Below the pieces are notes generated by a model that saw nothing but the letters and a program-made list of their open reading frames with translations, did not search any database and was not told the origin of the DNA. A program made the translations under genes and the position numbers. A stretch of DNA of 64,000 nucleotides from Bryopsis sp. KO-2023 (taxonomy: Eukaryota > Chlorophyta > Ulvophyceae > Bryopsidales > Bryopsidaceae), in the NCBI GenBank assembly GCA_030272585.1, contig BSYQ01000007.1, forward strand, positions 2,050,001 through 2,114,000. The letters run 5' to 3'. Positions 12,609 through 24,100 of this stretch are shown in pieces; the first letter of the stretch is position 1, and each line of letters opens with the position of its first letter.

Positions 12609-14102
12609 AGTCGGGGAGATCTGTAAATGTACGGAACAGAAGGAAAAAAAAAAGGAAGAAGCCATTTTTGTTGCCTAGGAAAAGAAATGCTCGGTCCCTA
12701 TTTGTCCCTCCCCCACCCTTTTTTTTTTCCTTCGTTATCAAGACAACCTGAGAAATTCAGATGGTAAGGTAGATGCAGCATTTGTTGATGGGTTGATGAT
12801 GTCATATTTTTATTGTCAGATTTTTTTTTGATGAAAACAGAGGGACACCCCCCAACAAAAAGAATTAAAAAAAAAAAAAAAACAATGCAAGAGGCAAGCA
12901 TTTGGAAGAAGCAGCATTAGCCAGCAGAGAGCCTGGGAACATCATAAGGAATAGCACAGGTGGTTTCTTTGATTTTGTTTTTTTTTTTTTCTTTTTTTTT
13001 TGGGGGGGGAGAATGGAGGAACAAGAAAAAAGGAAAAGAGAACGCCAAGAAGAGAATAATTGTGCAATGGATGAGCGTCTGACAGAAGACAATGGATGAC
13101 AACGAAATGCCTTCATCCAGGAGGAATCACTCTTATTTTAATGCATCGCATCGTGAGGGGAGGGGGGGGGGGGGGAGTTGGGGAGCATCGCTAGTCGCCA
13201 GGGTGCCAGCAGTTGAGGGTATAGGATGGAAGTAGGTAGTTCTGGTTTTTTGCTTTTTTGCAAGGTCAGTTTTTCCTTGGGATGGAGATTGTTCCCAACG
13301 TTTTGTGCCATTGATGTATTGTTCTTTTTTTTAATCATGCCCTGTGCTGAAGCTGGTTGCACAATCACAAATCACTCCAAGTTTCATGCTCGAATCTTGT
13401 GTTTTGCCTGGGGTTGGATTAGCTAGAAAGCCATTTTTAGGGTGTGGGCTGCCATTGTAGTCGCACATTGAAGATCCTGTTTTTGGATTATTGAGGGTGT
13501 TTTTTGAGAGGCCAAATCTTTGGACCACGTCCCCAGGTAACCTGGAGAGCTACCTCAGATTCACACAGACCAAGATGTCTTTTGGTTTCAAGTTTTTGAT
13601 TTGAGCAAAGGCCCAAGACATCAAAATAAAACAATAGATCTATAAGAAAACTTATGGGCTAAAAGAAGGGGGTGGGAGGGAAGCCATTCCAAAACTGCAC
13701 TCCCAAAGTGGAATACGTCGATCGATCAGAAAAAAGAAAATCGTCGTTCTGCCACTCTTTTTTTTCCTCAGCCCCTTACATCATGCTCATTCACCAGCAA
13801 TCAGCGATACACATTCAAAAGAACTCTTGGTGACTCATCAGAAACAGGATTACATGACCAATGAGTCATAAAATATTGTCCAATGTAATGTATTGCTCTG
13901 GGTACATCTCAATCATGAACTTCCAAGTCGTCTTGCGGCGCAGGACGCACTTGGTGGTGACTAGAAACTGGCAAAAAAACCCTTTGCAGAACGAATGCTC
14001 TTTTGCTTTTTCGTTTTCCTTGCACTGAACCGCATTTTGAAATCTATTGTCGACGCCTATTCTGCCAAGACAAGTCTGTTTCAACGTGCGGAGGCTGAAA
14101 GC
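12609..14102. other. intergenic, homopolymer-rich
   Basis: The stretch contains the CDPK 3' UTR, long T/G and A tracts (12861-12880, 12979-13010), a G run near 13157-13176 and no recognised gene. One weak minus-strand exon candidate (13866-13967) is listed separately. Confidence 0.4.
13866..13967 (-). CDS. possible terminal exon of an unrecognised gene
   Basis: After an acceptor-like CCAG, the minus strand reads 33 residues (FLVTTKCVLRRKTTWKFMIE and on) to a TGA. Composition looks protein-like rather than homopolymeric. No upstream exon could be joined and no family is recognised. It may be spurious. Confidence 0.2.
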   Translation of the reverse strand, partial: FLVTTKCVLRRKTTWKFMIEMYPEQYITLDNIL

Positions 14103-15621
14103 ATGGAAGAGGTGGGTCTATCGTGTCGCTCTTGGTTCTGCAATTCATTCCTTCAAGGTTTTCTTGTCGTTATTTTGTTGAATTGGAGTTCCTATCGTTT
14201 TTTTTGGACACTGCTTCGTTTCGACGAGCGTCTCCTGGCTGCCAGTTCTCGCGCCAAAGTCGGCGGTCATTATTTTTCGCTTTCAAAATCACTCGCCCGA
14301 TTTGGCGGACGCCGTGTTGATGATACCCTGTCGTTCTTTTGGGAGGAACGAATCTTCTCTTGCCACCGTTTCGCTTGGCTGGGGAAACTCCCTTTGGGTG
14401 CTGTGTGCATGCATTTTTATTTCCTTGCCACCGTTTTTTAGGTGACGGCCCCACACCCATAGGCGCAACCAGGGGGGGGCCTGGGGGGGCCTGGCCCCCC
14501 TAAAAAAAATTCTGGCCCCCCCAAGAAAGCAGCAAGGAAAAAAAGAAAAATCGTATTCAGCAGATTTTTCACTGCAAAAACAAAGTGGCCCCCCAAAAAA
14601 CTTTTTTGGCCCCCCCTCCCACGAGATCCTGGTTGCGCCTATGCCCACACCAGGAGCCCAGCGACATCTACAAGACCTCTAGAGAAGAGCTCGAGACCCC
14701 CCCCCTCAGAACACGACGACTTGGAACCAGCCTGGTCGGAGGATGTGTTTTCCGCTGCTGGCCTTTTCTTCGACGATGATACTGAACTGCCATCAGCCCT
14801 CGGAACAACACGGACCATCAGGCGGCCAAGAGAAGTTCCCCTCCTCGACTTGTCGTCAATCGTCGACACAGGTCTGCAGCCCCTACACCTGCCACAAGCT
14901 TCCCTCGCAACCCAGTCTCGGCCCGAGGACGAGATCAGGTTCCTCCACACGCAGCTGGAGGAATCTCGATCGGAAAACCGGAGGCTCAACCAGACTGTCG
15001 AAAGCTTGAAGGTGAGGAAGCAAATTCTTTCTAAGAGAACATAGCTTCAATCTTTGTTGTGTTGCTCCTGTTTTCTGATATTTGGGTGTGTTCTTGGTTT
15101 CATGACCCTTTTTTCCTCTTACAATGCTACAGGCTACAAAAGAGGACTTGAACACAGAGGTCATGGAGCCGTGGAAGAGCCTCAACCAAGGCATTCTTCA
15201 GAACCACAAGCTGGGATCCAGCATTGAAGATCTCCGGACCCAGCTGCATGTGGCCAAGGCAGACATCAGTTCTCTGCAGGGGGCCCTGGAGAGGAGTGAA
15301 GCGGAGAGAGCTGATGTCGAGGGTCAGCTGCATTCGGCGAATCGACGGCTTGCTGAGGTGGAGAATGCTGCAATGGCTACCAGGTCGGGCATTATGGCTG
15401 TTGGTGGAGAGGGTGAGAGCGTGGAGGGGTTGTTTCCACAAGTCGGTCAGACCCTGGAGGTGGAGAAAGCAGAGAGCGAGAAGGTCAATTGCTCTGCTGG
15501 GTCCTCTCTGCTGGATGCCGAGAGTGGAGAGGTGGAGGGAAAAAAAAAGTGGTGGAGGAACAGTTGGGTGCATGGCATTGCAATCATAGGCATTGTCGTG
15601 TTTGCTGTCAAAAGACTTTAA
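14103..15621 (+). pseudogene. coiled-coil tail-anchored protein gene interrupted by a MITE
   Basis: The predicted structure is a tiny first exon 14103-14111 (MEE), exon 2 14442-15011 and exon 3 15133-15621. Exon 2 is split by a 180-bp element. Without it the codon across the insertion is TAT and the frame is continuous; with it, codon 10 becomes TAG. Downstream, the protein is acidic, then forms a heptad-rich coiled coil (exon 2 end through exon 3), and ends in a basic KKKWWR followed by one hydrophobic helix (HGIAIIGIVVFAVKRL) at the extreme C-terminus. This is a typical tail anchor for an ER, mitochondrial or nuclear-envelope membrane. The family is not recognised. It could still be expressed from a downstream start or another allele. 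Confidence 0.5.
14460..14641. mobile_element. MITE, TA target duplication
   Basis: An insert bounded by TA on each side (14460-14461 and 14640-14641) has terminal inverted repeats GGCGCAACCAGG / CCTGGTTGCGCC. Its interior has mirrored G/C tracts (GGCCTGGGGGGG and GGCCCCCC blocks) able to fold back. The TA duplication suggests a Tc1/mariner-type non-autonomous element. No coding capacity. It lies inside a coding exon. Confidence 0.8.
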
Positions 15622-15639
15622 AACTATTTTGTTCTCTTA

Positions 15640-16065
15640 GGCTAAAAAAAAACACATAAAAGCAAAAAAATAAAATGGGGATAGGTGGGGAAGTTCAGCG
15701 AAGGCTGCAAAAAAATATAAAAGCAAAAAAAAGAAAATGGGGATAGGTGGGGATATTCAGCCCAGGCTGCAAAAAAATATAAAAGCCAAAAAAAAAAATG
15801 GGGATAGGTGGGATTACATTATGTTATTTTCAAAATCTGTTTGGGGCAGGTGGGGATATTCAGCCCAGGCTGAAAAAAATTATAAAAGAAAACAAAAATG
15901 GGGTTAGATGGGATTGCATTATGTTATTCTCAAAAGCTGTTGGGGTAGGTGGGTCAACTCAGCCAAGGCTGCAAAAAAACTGAAAAAGCAAAAAAAAAAA
16001 AATGGGGTTAGGTGGGACTGCATTATGTTATTTTCAAAATCTGTTTGGGGCAGGTGGGGACTCAA
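15640..16065. repeat. tandem/dispersed repeat array downstream of the coiled-coil gene
   Basis: At least five imperfect units share AAAATGGGGATAGGTGGG, then TCAGC-C-AGGCTGCAAAAAA. Two longer units also contain GGATTGCATTATGTTATT-type spacers followed by CAAAATCTGTTTGGGG. The units are not in frame with any coding sequence. Confidence 0.75.
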
Positions 16066-17955
16066 TTTCTTATTTTCAGATTATGTTGGAGTGAATCATA
16101 ATTAAGGGGAAAAAAAATGACAGATACTCAAGGGGGAAGAATATTCAAAATTAAAAGATGGAAAAAAAAAGACATGATGGAGGTGGAGTGACTTGTGGAG
16201 CAATTTGAGGAGAGATGGGCGGTGGCAGTAGTAATAAGTTTGCCAGGTGGTGATTATGAAATCGTCGGTTGGAGAGGACTAATCAAACATGATTAGTCAT
16301 ATTTGTTTTCATTTGTTTATCTACAAAGAAAGTGCATATTACCTTCAAAATCATCAGGAGGAGTGTATTCATTCTGTCACAAGCGATATTTTGGCAATAC
16401 GGCAAAGGAGATGCGTGCAGAATTGGGTGGAACGATTGCTGAACTCCCCCGATATGGACAACTGTTGTGATGTTGGTGAGTACTACCTGCTGTGGTGTTG
16501 ACTTTTATTATTATCTATAATTATTTATTGGGTTAAATAAATAATTAACCCAATACGCGTGAATACGAAAAACAAGAGATTCAGCTCAGTTTGGTTATGT
16601 AATTTGGATCATGTGACAAAAACACCTGCTCAGCATTGATTGAATCCTTGCAGCATATTCTGTACAGTGAATGGTACAGGGCTGTTCCCCCTAGGTGAGT
16701 ACCGTTCATCCAATCCTTTGCAGGCTGAGATGAATCTAATTTTTTGTGGTTGCTGACATGTACAGGGAAAATGCTGAAGACAGGAATCAGGAATCAGGAA
16801 TGTGCCTTCATGTTGAAGTCAATTGTGTATGTTGATATTGGAGGAGGAAGAATTGGGGCGGGTTTTTCGTTAATTTGTTTCCACTAGTTTAATTCTGAAA
16901 GACTTATTTGTTTTTTGTGGAAAAAAAAGATGCATGTATCAGCGACTATTTTCAGCTGACCTCACACACCCGCCAAAAACAAAGAAAAGCAACGAGGAAA
17001 AAATTTGACAAAAAAGCTCCCCTTGCTTTTTTCTCCCGCAAATCACAACACCAAATAAAGATTTCCTATCAACAGGAAACCCTTCTTGAAGAAAACCTAC
17101 TACACAGAAAACTTCCATTTTCATGTGTTGCATATTCTTCTCTTTTTTCCCTCCCCCACCTCCCTTCCCTTTTTTTCCTTGGTTCATATTATCCAAATCC
17201 AATAAAGAAAAAAAAAACAGAAAAAACAAACACCCCTCCCTTGTTAAGGGATATCATTGGAACGCCGCCAAGAAAAGGGAAAAACCAGGGATGGGGTAAA
17301 GAGGAAAAATAAAACAAGAAAAAGAAAAACACAACACGAAAACGATGTCTGTTCCCAGCGAGGTTCTCTGCTCGGAAAATTTTCTTTCAAGGCAAGATTA
17401 AAAAAAACAAAAACAAAGAAAAAAAAAATTATAAAAAAACCCTGCACATATTGACAGTTGTGTGATTAACTTTTCCCCAGAATTGCTACAGAGGTCTCCC
17501 TGTTTTTGTTTTTTTTTGGTTTTTTTTCCTTTTTCCAATTTTTTTTTCTTTTTTCCTGTTCCTCAAATATGAAACTTAAATAAAGTGTTTATATTTAAGT
17601 TTTCGTGAGGATCCAAAATGCATATGCCTGCAAACACCCCGAAAAAGATTCATTTTTCTTTTTTTTTTTCCCACCCTTTTTGCCCTAAATAATAACACGA
17701 TTCCCGTCTCTTTTTGTGATATGCCGAGTCCCCCTTATACAAAAAGTGAATATCCCCTCCCCCCCTCTCTCTCACTCACTCACTCTTTTTTTCTTTTTTT
17801 CCCCCTCCTCTCGATGAGCGATTCTTTTCCCCTACCCAAATGATCAATCCTCTATCGAAATAAAAAAAGAGGGGAAAAAAAGAAGAAAAAAAACAATGAC
17901 GCTGGGTGGGATTTCTCTTTTCTCTCTCTCTCTCTCTCTCTATTTAATATTTCCT
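16066..17955. other. largely unassigned; weak plus-strand exon signals
   Basis: The frame at 16328-16477 looks protein-like (ESAYYLQNHQEECIHSVTSD and on) and ends at a GT site. A short block at 16654-16693 (HILYSEWYRAVPPR) is flanked by AG and GTGAGT. Another exon-like block runs from 16766 to about 16865. They could belong to one unrecognised plus-strand gene. A hairpin lies at about 16521-16551 (TTATTTATTGGGTTAA arm). From 16910 to 17950 the sequence is A- and T-tract-rich with a CT microsatellite at about 17923-17941 and no gene. Confidence 0.3.
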
Positions 17956-19332
17956 TTAAGAAATCATACTTTTAATTTGCTCAATTTGTTGAACAAACTT
18001 TGATCTTCTGTTGGAGGTTAATTGATGCCATTTTTTCCTCATTTGATCACGACTCCTACTCATATCGGCTTCAAGATCAATAAAATCTATTGATCTACGT
18101 TTGGCGACTTGTGCTAACAATAGTGATAAGAATTGTTTGGTTTCACTTTCCGCCCACCGACCTTTTAGTTGGACCTTGCCTTCGAAGGCTTCGGTCTGTG
18201 TCTCGGCATCTTTCAATTGGACCTTCAATTTTTTTGTAGGTGGGGTTGGGCTGGTTGCCGTTTGCGTGCCTATCTCCTTAGCTTTCGCATCGAAGATCCT
18301 TAGCTTTCTTTTGACATTTGGGAACCGGATCTGTGACAAAATTAGAAAGAAATAAACAGAATTAGACAAATTAGAAAGAAAAAAACATAATTTTTTGAGT
18401 TTTTTTGTGCTTTTTTTTATTCTTACACTTTTCGCGTCGGACGCGAACTGAAGGGTGCTCCGGAATTGACGTTATCGTGCAAATTAACACGATGTTCGTC
18501 TTGTTTCCGTTTCCGTTTCCACAAAGCGATGGCTGGAGGAACCTTGTGAGCTTGCTATCCCTAAAATTCACGTGAGGGGCCTGTTCGTCGCCGAGCTTGG
18601 AAATCACCGTGCGTAACGTCAGAAGAGATTTATTTATGAAACTGCCCTCCTGCTTTTGGCCCTTTGATACGGCGGCCTGCACAGAATGGCAAAAAGAAAA
18701 AAAGAAATTTAGTTCAATTTTTCAGTTCGGTTTTAAGCAGCCCCCCACAAAAACACACACACACATATATATATATATATTGCACACTTCTGGAAAAAAA
18801 AGCACACTCCTAGAAAAAAAAAAACCACATATATATATACTTCTTCTCCCTTCCAACCCCCCCCCCTTTTTTTTTCCAAAACCACTCGAGAAAAGAAACA
18901 AACAAGTTACGAAAAACCCTGCAACTAAATTCTCTCGGCAAAAAAAAAAGCATGGTTGTTTCCACAATAGCACATTCCACAAGATTTCAGTTTTTTTTCT
19001 TTTTTTTGGGGGGGGGGATCGCTTCACCTCTCCGCTCTCCGACCCTGACAAATCAATCAGGTGCAAGTAGGAACAGCTGTCGTTTGCCTTTTCTTCATTT
19101 GTGATGTCAACACTTTCAATCGACAAGCGGCATATGGTATGGGCTCTGCTACTACACGCGTTCGACTTCGTCCGGCTGACAGTTTTTTCACGTTCACCGA
19201 AACCAATAACGCGCAAAGCGTTTTCCCAAATGCTGGAAAAGACTGTGAAAAATTGCTGATATTGGAGGAGGAAGAATTGGAGCAGGGATAAGAGTGTCAA
19301 TTTATCCTGTGCCTGTGAAACCTGTTCATAAG
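16766..19332 (+). other. candidate plus-strand exon split and partly duplicated
   Basis: A 24-bp sequence starting TGATATTGGAGGAGGAAG occurs at 16833-16856 and again at 19257-19280. Reading 16766 into the first copy and from the second copy to 19332 uses the same frame at the shared DIGGGRIGAG, and ends at a good donor (AAG|GTGAGG). The intervening 2.4 kb carries the minus-strand kinesin fragment. The simplest reading is an exon interrupted by an insertion that duplicated the target. The protein is not recognised. Confidence 0.3.
17956..19232 (-). pseudogene. 5'-truncated, frameshifted kinesin motor fragment with Myb/SANT-like tail
   Basis: Exons are about 19232-19028, 18676-18427 and 18330-17956. 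The first has the switch I-type SSRAHT and switch II-type LHLIDLSGSE. The second has [15 protein letters not shown] and [16 protein letters not shown], typical of the kinesin motor C-terminal half. The P-loop half is absent upstream. Within exon 2 the reading shifts by one frame after TSIPE, because the expected neck [10 protein letters not shown] lies in the next frame; only that frame joins in phase to exon 3. Exon 3 encodes a linker and a Trp-containing Myb/SANT-like helical domain (KGRWAESETKQFLSLLLAQ and a later QMRKKWHQL). Missing half and frameshift argue for a pseudogene, though a sequencing error could explain the shift. Confidence 0.7.
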
Positions 19333-20597
19333 GTGAGGACTATTTATAGTATTGCATAGAAATCACATTTTATTATAGAATCAAGCCATTTGGATACTTG
19401 GATTCGAATAGAAGATGACAACGCGAATTCAGATCATTCGATGTAGATGACAATGGTCCATTTCCGATGAAAAGTAAAAATCTAAAAATATGTCTATTTT
19501 TTTGTTAAGAAGATGATACAACCACCCAGGTGAAATTGTACGTTTGCTTGGTGATGTGCATGACTTCCCAACGAGAGTTTCCACTGCTGATCAGTTAGTT
19601 TACTTGGTGGTTGGTTGGTAGGGTGATTTGGAGAAAATCGAGCGACTGGGCCTGCATCTGTGGATAGGAAGATTTCAAAACTGTCGGAAATGCTTCGCTC
19701 AAGACAAGCTCTACATACATATTTGGTGGTGAATGGATTGAATGAGTACCCACACTGGACCTCAGATATTGGACCATTACCACTGATTCAAGATGGATTT
19801 TTGTGGATGAACCTCGTTTATGGAAGTTTACTTGGGAAGAGGAATTTGCATCCAAGGGGGTCGGTCTATTTCTATTGGGTGGAGAAAAGTGAGTGACGAT
19901 AGGACACCCCGATGTCTGACATCTGGACATTCTTTTTGGAGATAATATAAAAAGTTGTATCATTGTTGTGTTATTCAAAAGATGGTAGACACCTCGCGGA
20001 AAAAACAGATGGCCTTTCGATTCTTGCCTTTGGTTGGAGTGGGGAAATTTGACCTGATCACGCCTTCATGCTTGATTTTGTTTTATTTTGCATATGATGG
20101 TAGTGTCTTTCAGACCATTTCCCATCACAAGTTCAGTTTTTTGCTCAACTGCTTCTGTTTTTGATTACTTGCCCAGAGGTACACTTTTTCATATTTTACT
20201 CATTGAAAAGGACGTTGGAGAAGATGAATATTACCAAATAAGAAACTGCAACCAACAAAAAAACTCATGAACATTGAACCAAATCCTCCCGCATAAACTG
20301 AAATGTAAAATTATTGGACATGTGTTTTTAGCAAGTTTTTGTTTTGTTGAAGGGGGGGGATGGTGTGAGGGATTTTTTAAAGGAAAAAAAATTAAAACTG
20401 GTGTTTTAATACCAAACAAATGGAATACACCCCCATTAATTCTTTCTCAAAATGGGCAAAAGCATTTTCTTCAACATTTCCCTTGGTTTGCATCTCAGGG
20501 CCCTGGGTCAACGTGCTGTCAAAAATCTGTTCTTTCTTTTTTTGTTTTCTTACTTTCTTTCCGTAACTTGTTAACTTCCCGCTGGTTTTTCTGTTAA
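19333..20597. other. unassigned, one exon-like block
   Basis: One plus-strand block at about 19766-19889 is preceded by CAG and ends at GTGAGT. In one frame it reads WTITTDSRWIFVDEPRLWKF and on, which looks coding but is not recognised. The rest is AT-rich with no gene seen. Confidence 0.25.
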
Positions 20598-20752
20598 TTT
20601 TTTCACAAAGCTGGGAATGATATTTGTGTGTTTTCATCAAACCACAAAAATTTGATTTACTGTCCAGATTTATTTGTTTTTTGTGGACAGTAAATCAAAT
20701 TTTTGTGGTTTGATGAAAACACACAAATATCATTCCCAGCTTTGTGAAAAAA
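20598..20752. repeat. perfect 69-bp inverted repeat with a 17-nt loop
   Basis: Arm 20598-20666 is the exact reverse complement of 20684-20752, checked base by base. The loop is 20667-20683. It lies about 110 bp outside the left end of the transposon stack and is in no recognised gene. A transcript would form a long, perfect hairpin. Confidence 0.95.
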
Positions 20753-20920
20753 CTAAGCCAATCAGGTTTAGAAAAAACAATACACTACAGAATGTAGTAC
20801 ATTGTCACACATGTGTACATGGCCAAATATGAAAGGAAGATAACAGTCACGGATAAAGGGGTTTCTGATACAAACGTTGGAACAAGATAGACTAGTCGAG
20901 TGGACTTACGTCTAGAGCAC

Positions 20921-21104
20921 TGTAGTCGGACTGAGGAACTTAGGTGTACGACCGACTAGGCGAACCCGGATGTGGGTTATATATTTACTGGAACCGTGTT
21001 TTTGAGAGACCGACTTTGACTTGGAAACAACAACGTTGTAAGAAACTTGACCTCCACTCACTGACTCACACCACCAAACCTCGCACCCAGAACGACCCGT
21101 CACA
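20921..21104 (+). repeat. Ty3-A 5' LTR
   Basis: This 184-bp LTR starts TGTAGTCGG and ends CGTCACA. It is identical to 26882-27065. The PBS begins two bases after it. Confidence 0.95.
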
Positions 21105-21198
21105 ATGGTTTCGGAGCAGGCACCTCATACGAGGTAGCGATCACTGGGAAGGAAACGGGTCGAGGGGCACGTCAAAGTCTTTCCTCGGAACAGGAACT

Positions 21199-24100
21199 AT
21201 GACGACAAGACAATACAAACGAAAAGCGCAGTCAGGTGACGCGCGATCTGGATCAGCAAAGGAAAGTTCAACCGATCACAGTAACAGGAAACGCGGAAGT
21301 GTCCGTGAACGGTTATCGACTGTGGAAAGTGCTATTGTTGAACTGCTGGGGAGCCAGAAAAGTCTCGTCGGAGGAATTAACGAGGTTCTAAAAGAGTTCC
21401 GAGGTTTGGCGTCAAACAGATTGTGTAACCAGAAAACAGGATCACCGCTGACAGTTGGGAAAGTATCCCGACGGCAGGGAAGACAGATCGCAAAGAAGGT
21501 ACACAGTTCGACGTCGAATAAGGAAGACGACGCGGTGGTTGGTGACGGAAATAGTGAAGGAAGTTTGGCGTCGGAGGGTGGGGACGTCATGCCAGAAATC
21601 AAGGACGTCGGCATGCGGGATGCATGCATGTCGGGAAAGAAAGAGTCAGCGACGCCGACCACGCTCGATGACCACCCTGGGGGGCAGAATGAGGCGGAGA
21701 CGAGTTCATACGCCATGAGGCCTCAGGATTCAGTTGGCGAACGTCAGGCTGAAGGTTGTCACACAGACGTCGGAAATGCAGTCCCTGGAAAATCGGATGT
21801 TGATTTCCAAATGGATGCCGACGAAGAGGGGAGTGTGGTTGGGTCGACCGGGGAAAAGGAGTCGAACGCAGAGGAATTAACAGCATCAGGAGTGGGAAGT
21901 CGATCCACCCTGTTGAGGTTGCGCGGCTCGCTGTCTCATGAGGCAGTTACAGTGTTGGTCGACAGCGGGGCTTCGACTGATTTCGTTTCAGAAAGCTTGG
22001 TGAAACGGTTGGGATTGAGGTACCGACCGGATAAGAATGCAAAGCCAGTTTCGCTGGCTGATGATTCAAAGGCCCATGTGATTGGGACCTGCATGACAAC
22101 TGTTCGATTCGGAAAGTACAGAACGAAAAGAAAATTTCTGGTGCTGAAAGAGCTAATGCATGACATGATTTTCGGAAAGTCGTGGCTAACGGACGAAAAT
22201 CCAAAAATCGATTGGATTACGCATAAAGTGACGATCAACAGAATGGGCAAGCCAGATTTGGTGCTGCAAGGTCATTATGGTGACCACCCAGAAACCAAGA
22301 ATTGTGGAAGGAGATTAAACCTCCTGTCAGCCAAGCAACTATCAAAACTGATCAAAGCAAATGAGGAGCAACTGTTTGCTCTATGGATCAAGCCATCAAC
22401 TGAATCAAACTCAGAGCTACCTGAATGGGGACTGCAAACTGAAGGAAAGGACTGTGAGAGTGAAGGGGAGATTACAATAATGGAATTGCTGAATGGAGAC
22501 TTCCAGGGGAAACAACAACAAGAACTGACTGGAACATCACAACATGGGATGGAACTGAATGCCACCCAGAGAAATAAGGAGGTCATGTCACAACCAGATT
22601 CGCATCCAGAGTCGAGAAAAGACAAAACAAAGGACGAAGTTGGAAAAGCGAACTCTGGGACAGACTATGACGAGAGTGATGTTACAGTCGACCCAAAACT
22701 GCATGGAATGATCGATGACATCCCAGAGGAACTAAGTGGACTGAAGGAGGTGTTACGTCAACATGCAAAGAGATTTCCCGAGGATCTACCAAAGAAGCTA
22801 CCTCCTCGCCGCATGCACGATTTCGAAATCACCGAGCAGCCGGATTCCAAACCGGTCTCACGTCCGATCTACAAGCTCAGCCCAATTGAACTCAAGGAAG
22901 TGCGCGCACAGCTCGATTACCTGCTGTCGCACAACATGATACGGCCGTCGCACAGTCCGTATGGAGCACCTGTAATCTTCGCGGCGAAATCAGATGGATC
23001 GTTGCGCATGTGCATCGATTATCGAATGCTCAACAAACAGACGGTGCGTTCAAGATATTCGTTGCCCAGGATGGACGAAATGGCTGACCAGGTGGAAGGA
23101 GCACGATACTTCACGAAGATCGACCTCCGGAGTGGCTATTGGCAGGTTAGGATTAAGGATGCACATGTGCGGAAATCCGCATTTCGAACCCGCTACGGCC
23201 ATTTTGAATGGCTAGTAATGCCTTTCGGATTCACAGACGCGCCGGCGTATTTTATGCGCTTGATGAATGATACACTGCGGCCCTACCTTGATCGATTCGT
23301 GCTAGTATTCCTGGATGACGTTCTGATTTTCAGCCGAGATGCAGAATCACATGCCGAGCATGTTCGGCTAGTGCTCGAAAAGCTGCAGGAGCAGAAATTA
23401 TATGCAAAGGCAAGCAAATGCGAATTCGGGAAGTCTGGCGTGGAGTTCTTAGGAACGTGGATGGAGCGCAACGGAACATTTCCGATGGCGAATAAGATTG
23501 ATGCCATTCGATCGTGGCCGCAGCCAAAGAATGTACACGACATTCGCAGCTTCCTGGGATTATGCTCGTTTTACAGGCGATTCGTGAGGAATTTTTCGGT
23601 GGTGGCTGCCCCATTATCGAACCTCACAAAATCTGGAAAACCCTGGCACTGGGGTCGACTGGAGAAGGATGCGTTCGAGAGATTAAAGATCGCGATGACA
23701 TCTGCGCCAGTTCTGAAGCATTTCGATGATAAGCTGCCGGTGGTGGTGGCGACTGATGCTTCGCAGGAAGGAATTGGAGGGGTGTTGATGCAGCGAGGTG
23801 AATCGGGATTGCATCCCATCGCTTTCGAATCGCATAAATTTACGGAAGCTGAATCGAACTATCCAGTTCATGAGCAGGAATTACTCGCCATCGTGCATTG
23901 TCTGAAGAAATGGCGGACGTATTTGGAAGGTCGTCATTTTACATTGCGAACTGATAATGCAAGCTTGGTCTGGTTGGATTCCCAGAAAGGATTAACTCGA
24001 CGTCAGGTGCGATGGACTCAGTTCCTGGCGCCATTTGATTTCGATACGATCCACATCAAAGGCAAAGATAATGTGGTGGCTGACGCCCTCAGTCGATGTC

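Noticed and set aside
14462-14639. Introner-type element supplying its own splice sites
   Set aside because: The ends are GGCGCAACC...GGTTGCGCC with a TA duplication, and no GT donor or AG acceptor lies at its edges.
20944-21198. Extension of the Ty3-A frame upstream into the 5' LTR
   Set aside because: The extension starts at a GTG and runs through the LTR and PBS, which are not normally translated. The first in-frame ATG is at 21199.
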